DNA from: Deltaproteobacteria bacterium
Lineage (GTDB): Bacteria > Myxococcota_A > UBA9042
Assembly: GCA_020632665.1 (NCBI GenBank)
Contig: JACKFC010000010.1
Coordinates: 62,001 to 126,000, forward strand
Reading direction: 5' to 3'
DNA: 64,000 nt
Below are positions 26,078 through 33,067 of this stretch, piece after piece (position 1 is the first letter of the stretch; each line of letters begins with the position of its first letter). The notes beneath the pieces are model-generated. The model was not told where the DNA came from and did not search any database. It saw only the letters and a list, made by a program, of their open reading frames with translations. Made by a program: the position numbers and the translations under genes.

Positions 26078-28234
26078 CTAGTTCGTGCTGCCGAAGAGGC
26101 GGCGGCGGAGCAGGAGCAGCCCTGCGGCCAGGAGCACGAGCCAAGCAAGGGCTCCGTTGCTGCTGCCGGTCGGCGCGGCGGTGCAGCCGCCTTCGCTCTT
26201 GCGCGGGGTGGTGTCGGTGCCGCCGCCGCCGCTGCTGCCGTCGAGGCCGGTGCCGGTGCCGTCGTTGGCGGTGCTGCCGGCGTCGGTATCACCGCCGTTG
26301 CTGGCGTCGGTGTCGCCACCACCGCTGGGCGGCAGCTTGCCGTCGACCCAACCGGCGCGGGCTTTGTCGCACCAGCCGGGCTTCTTCCAGACGCCGAGCT
26401 TGGTGACTTTTTCGTCCGAGGCCGGCGGCTTCCAGAAGTTCGGCGTGTTGAGCGCGAGCTTGGTGGCGGGCGAGGGCGTGCCGGGCAGGGCGCCGGCGAT
26501 GGCGGTGTCGACCAGTTCGACTTGGGCGACGGGCACCGGGATGGGCTTGCCGCTCTCGTCGAGGACGTCGATCCGTTGGGCGAAGGGCGAATCGCCCCAG
26601 CGCGAGTCGTTGGCGCTGGTCGAGGTGCCGATCGGGAAGAGATAGGAGCCGACGCCGGGGATCTCGACGCGGGTATGCGAGGCCGGCAGCCAGCCGTCGT
26701 CGCAGACCTGCCAGGTCTTGGCGGTGCGGTCACGCTCCACCATCGGCAGCTCGGCGTTGAAGCCGAAGACCGGGTCGCGGTCCATCTCGGTCGGGCCGAT
26801 CTTCATCACCAGGCGCGTCGCGACGGGCGCGGCGGCGAACTGCTCGCGGAGCTCACGCAGCGGCGCGACGATCTCCTTCTGCAGCCCAGCGGCGAAGGCC
26901 TTGCCGTCCGCGGGCACCAGCTTGGCGTCCTTGGCCTCCCAGGTGGCCGAGGGCGAGAAGAACGACTCGCCGGCGGGGATGCAGGTGTCGTTGCCGATCG
27001 GCGAGAAGGTATTGCCCGACCAGATCGAGCCGCAGGCCCAGAGCTGCGCCAGCGCGGCGGGGCCGTCCTTCAGCCCGAAGGTCTTGAAGATCGGCTCCAC
27101 GATGCCCGCCTTCTCGACGAAGATCTTCGCCGCGTCGGGGTGCAGCCACGGCGTCTTGCTGCCGCCGGGGTCGGCGTTGTAGAGGCCGATCGCGAGGTCG
27201 TAGGCGTTGGTCGCCTCGGCCGCCCACTTGGTGTCGAGCAGCGCGTCCGACGGCAGGCCCTTCGCGGCGTCGCTGCCCTTCTGCGCCGACTCGGTGAGGA
27301 AGGCGCGGCCAGCGGCCTCGTCGATCGCCGCGGCGACGACCTGCTCGTAGTTGTTCGCCCCCGAGAGCCAGTTGATGCGCGCGAGGTTGAGCTCGACGTG
27401 CATCATATTCTTCGGGATCGCGCGGCCGGTGCCGGCCAGGGTCACCACCACGTTCAGGTCGTCGGTGGCGGCGATGCTGGTCAGGCGCAGCGGCACGCAC
27501 GGCTCGGCGTCGTGCATCTCCAGGACGACGGGGCGGATCTGCTCGATGCCCTTGCCGTTCTGCAGCTTGATCGCGACGAAGACGTCGCCCTTGTCGGCGT
27601 GGCTCTGGATGATCGGCGTCGCGCTGGTCGGCGTCTTGTAGCCGCGCGTATCGAGCCACTCCTGCAGCTTGCTCGCGTCGCTGCCCTTGATCACCGAGTA
27701 ATCGTAGGGGCCGGCCTGGCCCTGGTCGAGGATCGTGACGCCGCCAGCGGTGCCGCCGTCCGAGCTCCCCGCGTCGGCGCCGCTATTCGGCCCGCCGCCC
27801 GCTGCGTCCGTCACTCCGCCCCATTGGAAGTCATCATCGCAGCCGTCGGACGGGTCGCGGCAATTCTCGTTGCCCATCGGCTTGGTCAGGTAGCGCGCCG
27901 CCGTGGCGCCGTCGAGCATGTCCAGGCCCACGGTCGTGCCCACCGTCACCGTCGGCTGCTTCGGCAGCGGCAGCACCCAGCCGAAGTCCTGCGCCGCGCC
28001 GGTGTAGCGCACCTCGACCCAGACCCGGCTCGTCTTGCTCGCCTCGTCGCGCATGAAGACCACGCGCTCGGCGCTCTGCAACACCGCCTGACCCGAACCG
28101 ACCTGCCCGGGCGGTGGCGGCAGCACCGGCGAGAAACACCCGCCGCACGCCCAAGCCAGCCCCGGCGTCATCGCCAGAACCAGGACCACCATCATCCACC
28201 CGGCGCGCTCGGCACCTCGCATCCACGTCCGCAT
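26078..28234 (-). CDS. DUF2330 secreted protein with a MYXO-CTERM-like C-terminal anchor
   Basis: 718 aa from ATG 28234, with GGGAG six bases upstream; an upstream in-frame start at 28399 would precede the signal peptide by 55 residues. The signal peptide ends LAWA just before ACGGCFSPVLPPPP, the hallmark start of DUF2330. ERVVFMRD, VWVEVRYTGAAQDFGWVLPLP and further conserved blocks follow through about residue 620. A Asp/Gly/Ser-rich linker then leads to a GGC motif, a hydrophobic helix (ALAWLVLLAAGLLLL) and RRR at the extreme end: a tripartite sorting tail of the MYXO-CTERM kind, predicted to anchor or process the protein at the surface. DUF2330 has no established biochemical role. It is followed by its own terminator. 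Confidence 0.85.
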   Translation of the reverse strand: MRTWMRGAERAGWMMVVLVLAMTPGLAWACGGCFSPVLPPPPGQVGSGQAVLQSAERVVFMRDEASKTSRVWVEVRYTGAAQDFGWVLPLPKQPTVTVGTTVGLDMLDGATAARYLTKPMGNENCRDPSDGCDDDFQWGGVTDAAGGGPNSGADAGSSDGGTAGGVTILDQGQAGPYDYSVIKGSDASKLQEWLDTRGYKTPTSATPIIQSHADKGDVFVAIKLQNGKGIEQIRPVVLEMHDAEPCVPLRLTSIAATDDLNVVVTLAGTGRAIPKNMMHVELNLARINWLSGANNYEQVVAAAIDEAAGRAFLTESAQKGSDAAKGLPSDALLDTKWAAEATNAYDLAIGLYNADPGGSKTPWLHPDAAKIFVEKAGIVEPIFKTFGLKDGPAALAQLWACGSIWSGNTFSPIGNDTCIPAGESFFSPSATWEAKDAKLVPADGKAFAAGLQKEIVAPLRELREQFAAAPVATRLVMKIGPTEMDRDPVFGFNAELPMVERDRTAKTWQVCDDGWLPASHTRVEIPGVGSYLFPIGTSTSANDSRWGDSPFAQRIDVLDESGKPIPVPVAQVELVDTAIAGALPGTPSPATKLALNTPNFWKPPASDEKVTKLGVWKKPGWCDKARAGWVDGKLPPSGGGDTDASNGGDTDAGSTANDGTGTGLDGSSGGGGTDTTPRKSEGGCTAAPTGSSNGALAWLVLLAAGLLLLRRRLFGSTN

Positions 28235-28405
28235 CGTCTGCTCCCTCTCGCGTCCACCCCACCCGGGGACGGCTTCCGAATCACTGCGCTCCCATGAAGC
28301 ACATCTCGTGCCGTCGCCGCGCAGTCTGGGCACCACGCGCCGAAATTCAAGACCTTGGCGATTTTGCATCGACGCAGGCTGCGCCGCGGAGTGTCGCAAA
28401 GTCCA

Positions 28406-29641
28406 TCACTGTGTGCAAGTTTTCGACATCCGGGCCCGAGCGGTGGCGACGTCGAGCAGCCGGGCGCGGCTGGTGTCGCCGTCTGGCAGCAGCGGGAAGC
28501 GGCGCAGCGTATGGCGGTGCGGCGCGACGGCGGGCGCGTCGAGCCAAGCAGGCGCTGCGTCGAGGACGCTGGCGGCGACGACTTCGCCCGCGGCGAGGCC
28601 GCAGCTGATGCCGTAGCCGCCGAGCCCGGCGCAGAGGTGCAGGCCGGGGGCTTCGGCGTCCGGGCCGAGCATCGGCGCGCGGTCCGGCGCGAAGGTGCGC
28701 AGGCCGGACCAGCCGCCGCGCAGGCGGACGCCGGCGAGGGTGGGGAAGAGGCGCTGCGCCTTGGCGTGGAAGAGGGCGATGGCGCGCGGGTCGGGGGCGA
28801 GGCGGGAGGCGGCGCCCGGCCGCGGCGGGTCGAGGGCTTCGTCGCAGGCCGAGACGAGGAAGCCGCCGGCCTCGGGGCGGGCGTAGAGGCCGGCGTCGTC
28901 GAGCCAGATCCATGGCGCGTCCGGATGCGAGCCGGGGTGGCGCTCCGTCTGCAGCAACGTCCGCCGCAGCGGCAGCAGCGGGCGCCACAGCCCGACGCTG
29001 GCGCACAGGCCGGCGGTCCAGGCGCCGGCGGCGAGGACCACGGCGCCGGCGTCGAGCGCCGTGCCGTCGGCGAGCTGCACGCCGACGATTCGTTCGCCGT
29101 CGCGACGCAGCGCGGCCACCGGCGCCTCGGTGCGCAGCGTGGCGCCGTGGCGGCGGGCGCGGGCGAGCAGGCCGCGGCAGAGGGCGTGGGCGTCGGCGAC
29201 CCGGGCCTCGGCGTCGTACCAGCCGAGCTTGGCGGGGCAGCCCTGGAGCAGTGGGCTCTGCACCGCCGCGGCGATGGCGGCCGGTCCGTCGAGGCGTTTG
29301 ATCGCGACGCCGAGGGCGTGCAGGTGGGCCGCGGCGTCGTGCAGCCGCATCGGCTCGTGGCCGAGCAGGAGCAGCGCGCCCGAGCGGCGGCTGACCGGGG
29401 CGTCGGCGAAGTCCGGGTCGGCGTCGAGGTCGAGCAGGGCTTCGTGGGTGCGACGGGCGAGGGCGCGCTCGATCGGATCGTCGCCCAGCCGACGGACCAT
29501 GCCGGCGTTCTGGCTGCTGGCCTCGGCGCCGATCTGTGTGCCGGCTTCGAGCAAGAGCACGCGCGCGCCTCGACGGGCGAGGGCATCGGCGGTCGCGAGG
29601 CCAGCGACGCCGGCGCCGACGATCAGGACGTCTGGATGCAT
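28406..29641 (-). CDS. FAD-dependent oxidoreductase (DAO/glycine oxidase family)
   Basis: 411 aa. The N-terminus has the Rossmann dinucleotide motif LIVGAGVAGLATADALARRGARVLLLEAG. This is followed by SSQNAGMVRRL and, later, VVLAAGAWTAGL, the usual DAO signature, and a C-terminal RLRGGWSGLRTFAPDRAPMLG with GLGGYGISCGLAAGEVVA, which contacts FAD in family members. Length and layout fit D-amino-acid dehydrogenase/glycine oxidase-type flavoproteins, which oxidise amines or amino acids. The specific substrate cannot be called. No signal peptide is present. A 171-base gap separates it from the DUF2330 gene, and the inverted-repeat element at 29671-29839 lies just upstream of it. Confidence 0.85.
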   Translation of the reverse strand: MHPDVLIVGAGVAGLATADALARRGARVLLLEAGTQIGAEASSQNAGMVRRLGDDPIERALARRTHEALLDLDADPDFADAPVSRRSGALLLLGHEPMRLHDAAAHLHALGVAIKRLDGPAAIAAAVQSPLLQGCPAKLGWYDAEARVADAHALCRGLLARARRHGATLRTEAPVAALRRDGERIVGVQLADGTALDAGAVVLAAGAWTAGLCASVGLWRPLLPLRRTLLQTERHPGSHPDAPWIWLDDAGLYARPEAGGFLVSACDEALDPPRPGAASRLAPDPRAIALFHAKAQRLFPTLAGVRLRGGWSGLRTFAPDRAPMLGPDAEAPGLHLCAGLGGYGISCGLAAGEVVAASVLDAAPAWLDAPAVAPHRHTLRRFPLLPDGDTSRARLLDVATARARMSKTCTQ

Positions 29642-29670
29642 GGACTCCGGGCTGGGGTCAGCGGGGCGAC

Positions 29671-29839
29671 TAGAGACGCGACCAGAAAATGCAGTGTCGC
29701 ATTTTCTGGTCGAGTCTCTCTACTGTTCTCTGGGGGGCTAGGCGCCCCCAGGTCGCGAGAAGCGTGGTTCTCGCGAACCTTCCCCCTCCACGAGCCGCGT
29801 CAAAAAGTCGCCCGGGGCGACTTTTTGATCGCGTCTCTA
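29671..29839. mobile_element. MITE/REP-like inverted-repeat element (169 bp, no coding capacity)
   Basis: The segment is bounded by an inverted 11-base terminal repeat, TAGAGACGCGA (29671-29681) and its complement at the right end (29829-29839). Just inside each end is a strong hairpin. The left one pairs 29672-29692 with 29699-29719 (21 bp, one mismatch). The right one pairs CAAAAAGTCGCC at 29801 with its complement ending at 29827. Two further hairpins lie between them (29731-29750 and 29751-29779). The right terminal repeat supplies the TAG stop codon of the adjacent secreted-protein gene. No transposase is encoded. It resembles a non-autonomous mobile element or REP-type composite; a second copy was not seen in this window. 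Confidence 0.55.
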
Positions 29840-30517
29840 GCTGTCGCCGGCGCGCCGCGGCTCGAGCGGGCAGAACAGCCCCGCCTGCGGCTCGTCGAGC
29901 AGGAGTTGGCTGCGTTTGCCGCGCTGCTGCACGAGCTGGACGTGGGTCTGCAACAGGCCCGGCAGCAACCGCATCGGCAAGGTCAGGGTCAGCTCCTGCT
30001 GCCACGTCGCGCCGGGCTTCAGGCTCGGCAGCGCGATGGCCTGCGCGGCGGCGCCGTCGACGTCCTCGCCATCCTTGCCGAAATAGTCGAGGTGCTCCTG
30101 CACCGCGACGAGCTGCGCACCCTTCAACGCCCGCTTGCCGCGGTTCTCCACCGTCACCCGCAGGCGCATCGGCTGACCGGCGCGGAAGAGCGCGTAGGCG
30201 TCGGACCAATACGGCTCGGGGTAGTAGACCGAGCCCGGATGCGGCGCCTTGCCTTCGAGGTGGTAGGTCGAGCCACGGGCGTGGAGCGAGGCGCGGCCGG
30301 CTGCGCCGAGGTATTCGACGCGGACCGTGAGCCCGCTCGCGGCGCGAAATCCGCGCGGCCGCGGCTGGGTCGTCGCCCCATCTTCGGCCGCGGCGGCTTC
30401 GGGAGCACCTGCGTCTGCTGCGGCCGCCGGCGCGCGCGGCGTCGCCGCCATCACCGGCGCCGCGACGCCGAGAATCAAGAGCGATGCGAAGAACCGGGTC
30501 GCGAACGTGGCCTTCAT
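29837..30517 (-). CDS. Secreted protein of unknown function
   Basis: 226 aa, with GGAGGT five bases before the ATG. A clear signal peptide (LLILGVAAPVMA) precedes an Ala/Pro-rich linker (residues about 25-55). The remaining 170 residues look like a beta-sandwich: LTVRVEYLG, MRLRVTVENRGKRALKGAQLVAVQEHLDYFG and WQQELTLTLPMRLLPGLLQTHVQLVQQ, in the style of CARDB or DUF11-like extracellular domains. The protein would be periplasmic or external. Its TAG stop is formed by the end of the inverted-repeat element at 29671-29839, so the original C-terminus may have been altered by insertion. It is transcribed divergently from the radical SAM gene across 140 bases. No specific function can be assigned. 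Confidence 0.65.
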   Translation of the reverse strand: MKATFATRFFASLLILGVAAPVMAATPRAPAAAADAGAPEAAAAEDGATTQPRPRGFRAASGLTVRVEYLGAAGRASLHARGSTYHLEGKAPHPGSVYYPEPYWSDAYALFRAGQPMRLRVTVENRGKRALKGAQLVAVQEHLDYFGKDGEDVDGAAAQAIALPSLKPGATWQQELTLTLPMRLLPGLLQTHVQLVQQRGKRSQLLLDEPQAGLFCPLEPRRAGDS

Positions 30518-30657
30518 GCGGGACCTCCAGGACAGGCGCTCGAAGCTAGGGCGTGTGCCCCCCGGCGGTCAACGAGAATTTCCGCGGGTCGCGCCCTGCA
30601 ACGGCGCGCGCTATGCTTGCAGCCGGGCCAGGGGCCCCTTGCCGACGACAGGACACG

Positions 30658-31758
30658 ATGCGCGACGACGACCAGAGCCTGCGCCGACCGCGCCCCGCCG
30701 TCCCGGCGCGGGAGAAGCGCTTCGTCGGGCGCGCGGTCGCCGACGTTCACGGCCGCCGCGACGATGTGCCGCTGCTGGCGCCCGATCTTGGGCTGCTGGC
30801 GCTGGCCGAGCACCTCACCCCGAGCGTCTACGTCGATCTCGGTCGGCCCTGCAATTCCGCTTGTCTTTACTGCGCCGTGCCGCCGCACGAGGACGCCCAG
30901 GGCTTCCTGCCGGCAGCCGAGGTTCCGGCCATCGTCGCCGCCGGCCGCGACGCGGGCTGCGACCGTGCGATCTTGGTCGGCGGCGAGCCGACGATCCATC
31001 CGCAGCTCTGGGACGTGCTCGCCGCCTGCCGCGACGGCGGTCTGGACGGCGGCCAGATCGTGATGACCAATGGCTTGCGGCTCGGCCGGGAGGGCTTCGT
31101 CCGGCAGCTCGCCGAGGCTGGCGTCGGCACCCTGCACGTCTCCATCGACACCGCCGACGCCGGCGTCTACGACCGCCTCTCGCGCAGCAGCGGCCGCTTC
31201 GCCCTGCAATGCGAGGGCCTCGACGCGGCGCTCGCCGAGCCGGGGGTCTGGACCTATGTCTACACCGCCGTCACCGCCCTGAACGCGCCCGGACTTCCGG
31301 CGCTGGCGGAGATGTTGGCCGCCGCCGCCGAACGGGCGGGCCGCGCGCCGCCGGTCTGGGTCTTGGCCGCGATCAAGCCGCTCGGCGACGGCCTGCGCCA
31401 CGCCGACCAGCTCCTGCTCGCTCCGGACGCGATGGTGCAGAGCCTCGGCGCCGCGGTGCTGCGGGCGCAGGCGCTCGGTGTCCCGGTCGGCCTGCGCAAT
31501 ATTCAGGCTTGCCTGATGCCGGAGTGGGTGCCGCTCTTGGTCGACTATTACCTCGACGACTTCAGCGTCGAGCTGCAGAGCGGCCGTCGGGTCCGCTTTT
31601 CGCACCACGAATATTGGAGCAAGCCGTCGGAGCGCTGTGGCCGATGTGGCCACGAGGCGCTCTGCACCGGCATCTACGCCGAGACCCGGCGCCGCTACGG
31701 CGAGCAGGCCTTCGCGCCGATCGCGCGGCAGGGCCTGCGCAACTTGGAGGATGCATGA
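30658..31758 (+). CDS. Radical SAM enzyme
   Basis: 366 aa from ATG 30658, with AGGA five bases upstream; an in-frame ATG at 30553 is disfavoured because it has no ribosome site and lies in the divergent promoter region. The canonical cluster motif CNSACLYC (C-x3-C-x2-C) sits near residue 65, followed by ILVGGEPTIHP (the GGE motif) and VSIDTADAGVYDRLSR. A C-terminal cysteine group, CGRCGHEALC, could bind an auxiliary iron-sulfur cluster, as in SPASM or twitch-type enzymes. The stop overlaps the start of the next gene (ATGA), showing translational coupling with the small YbjN/chaperone-like protein. No precursor peptide gene is visible next to it, so a peptide-modifying role is not supported; the substrate is unknown. 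Confidence 0.85.
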   Translation: MRDDDQSLRRPRPAVPAREKRFVGRAVADVHGRRDDVPLLAPDLGLLALAEHLTPSVYVDLGRPCNSACLYCAVPPHEDAQGFLPAAEVPAIVAAGRDAGCDRAILVGGEPTIHPQLWDVLAACRDGGLDGGQIVMTNGLRLGREGFVRQLAEAGVGTLHVSIDTADAGVYDRLSRSSGRFALQCEGLDAALAEPGVWTYVYTAVTALNAPGLPALAEMLAAAAERAGRAPPVWVLAAIKPLGDGLRHADQLLLAPDAMVQSLGAAVLRAQALGVPVGLRNIQACLMPEWVPLLVDYYLDDFSVELQSGRRVRFSHHEYWSKPSERCGRCGHEALCTGIYAETRRRYGEQAFAPIARQGLRNLEDA

Positions 31759-32243
31759 GCGAGGGCAACGCGATTCCCAACCCCGCGACGCTGATCGGCC
31801 GCATGGCCGGGGCGCTCTCGGTCTGGGTGCAGGGGGTCGAGATCGAGCGCGGCGAGAGCTCCGCGGCGCTCTCCTTCACCCATCCGGTGCACGGCGCCAC
31901 GGTGATGGCGATCGCCGACGCCGGCGATCCCGACGCCGAGCCCGCGATCCCGCCGAGCGTCGGCGTCTTCGTGATCTTGGGCGACTTCGACGCCATGGCC
32001 GATGACAAGGACGCCATCCGCAAGCTCTTCGGCCTGAACGCCAGCCTGATGAGCTGCGCTGTCGGCCTGCTGCAGCTCAACGCCGACGAGGTCGCCACCG
32101 CGCTCTGCCGGCGGCTGCCCTCGGCCGAGGTCGACGTCGCCGCAGTGCGTGACCTGGTCGACGCGATGATCTGGGAATACGCCAACTGCGCCGGCTTCCT
32201 GCGCGAGTCGGACAGCATCGGCCCGGCTGAAGCGGCGTCGTAA
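31755..32243 (+). CDS. Small acidic protein, possible YbjN/type III chaperone-like fold
   Basis: 162 aa, starting at ATG 31755 inside the stop codon of the radical SAM gene. It is acidic and soluble, with no signal peptide or membrane segment. The pattern of a short helix (LIGRMAGALSVWVQG), beta strands (SAALSFTH, GATVMAIAD, VGVFVILGD) and two C-terminal helices (RKLFGLNASLMSCAVGLLQL, RDLVDAMIWEYANC) is like the CesT/YbjN chaperone-type fold, in which LN-x-x-L before the helix is common. The similarity is weak and by eye. It probably works with the radical SAM enzyme. A strong hairpin (32251-32278) lies after its stop. Confidence 0.55.
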   Translation: MSEGNAIPNPATLIGRMAGALSVWVQGVEIERGESSAALSFTHPVHGATVMAIADAGDPDAEPAIPPSVGVFVILGDFDAMADDKDAIRKLFGLNASLMSCAVGLLQLNADEVATALCRRLPSAEVDVAAVRDLVDAMIWEYANCAGFLRESDSIGPAEAAS

Positions 32244-32250
32244 AAACAGC

Positions 32251-32278
32251 GAGGCCCCCCGGCGAACCGGGGGGCCTC
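32251..32278 (-). terminator. Shared convergent terminator hairpin
   Basis: A perfect 12-bp stem (GAGGCCCCCCGG with its complement) and a CGAA loop lie between two converging genes. Read on the minus strand it is followed by GCTGTTTTTA, a good terminator for the RNA-binding protein gene. On the plus strand it lies 7 bases after the stop of the small protein gene but has no T run, so it may act there mainly as a 3' stabiliser. Confidence 0.75.
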
Positions 32279-32303
32279 GTCCGAATCCGTACGGATGCTC
32301 GGC

Positions 32304-32852
32304 TTACCAGCCGTCGCCGCCGCCGAAGCCGCCGTCGCCACGGCCACCACGGCCGCCGCCACCGCCGCCGCCGCGACCGCCACGGTCGAAGCCGCCACGG
32401 CCGCCGCCGCCGCCGCCACCGTAGCCGCCGCCACGACCACCACGGTCGCCGCCGCCGCCGCCGCCGTAGCCGCCGCCGCCGCCGCCGCCGTAGCCGCCGC
32501 CACCGCCGCCGTAGCCGCCGCCGCCGCCGCCGTAGCCGCCGCGACCACCGCCGCCGCCGCCGCCGAAGCTACGACCGCCGCCGCCGCCGCCGCCGGCGCC
32601 GCCGCGACGCTCCTGGGCCTCGTTCACGTTCAGGCTGCGGCCGTCGAGCACGCTGCCGTTCATCTTCTCCATCGCAGCGGTCGCCTCGTCGCCGTTTGCG
32701 AAGGTCACAAAGCCAAAGCCGCGGCTGCGGCCAGTCTCACGATCGGTGATGACCTTGGCGTCAGTGACCTCACCGAATTCGGCAAAGGCGGCGCGCAGGG
32801 CCTCGTCGTCGGTGCCCCAGCTGAGGCCGCCGACAAAAAGCTTCTTGGACAT
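32304..32852 (-). CDS. RRM-type RNA-binding protein with a glycine-rich tail
   Basis: 182 aa. Residues 1-80 are a single RNA recognition motif: RNP2 LFVGGL at the N-terminus and RNP1 RGFGFVTF near residues 44-51, with the standard ETGRSRG loop. The remaining 100 residues are almost pure Gly with Tyr, Arg, Ser, Phe and Asp (repeats of GGYGGGG), as in cyanobacterial and myxobacterial Gly-rich RRM proteins and eukaryotic hnRNP/GRP proteins. Such proteins bind single-stranded RNA and are often cold-induced in other bacteria; the Gly/Tyr tail can drive assembly. A 215-base leader separates it from the upstream GH18 gene, so it probably has its own promoter. The tail is encoded by a GCC-CCG-rich low-complexity tract at 32320-32600. 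Confidence 0.9.
   Translation of the reverse strand: MSKKLFVGGLSWGTDDEALRAAFAEFGEVTDAKVITDRETGRSRGFGFVTFANGDEATAAMEKMNGSVLDGRSLNVNEAQERRGGAGGGGGGGRSFGGGGGGGRGGYGGGGGGYGGGGGGYGGGGGGGYGGGGGGDRGGRGGGYGGGGGGGRGGFDRGGRGGGGGGGRGGRGDGGFGGGDGW
32320..32600. repeat. Low-complexity GCC/CCG tract encoding the Gly-rich tail
   Basis: Near-continuous CCGCCGCCG and GTAGCCGCC units (plus strand) encode the Gly/Tyr tail of the RRM protein. The tract is simple-sequence DNA and could change length in multiples of three. Confidence 0.85.
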
Positions 32853-33067
32853 GGGTACTCTTCTCTCACTGGGCTCCCGCTGCGGGAACCATCGAAACTG
32901 TGGCCCCCTTCGTGGACGGAGACCTCAGGACACTACGGCCTCGCGATCGAGACCAGGGGCCAGCGGGCTCGTTCCGGCGGGCCGAGGCAAAGGTATCGTC
33001 GTTTGCCGCGAAGATCGCAAGAAGTCTTTGCAACCTTCGACAAAAAATCACGTCTTGCGGGTCGAGT

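Noticed and set aside
25058..28297. Long plus-strand frame over the TetR and DUF2330 region
   Set aside because: Shadow frame; it runs through a clear minus-strand terminator and promoter and encodes no recognisable domain.
30658..32243. A ribosomal peptide natural-product cluster around the radical SAM gene
   Set aside because: No precursor peptide gene, leader-peptide binding domain or transporter is next to it; the partner is a small folded protein instead.
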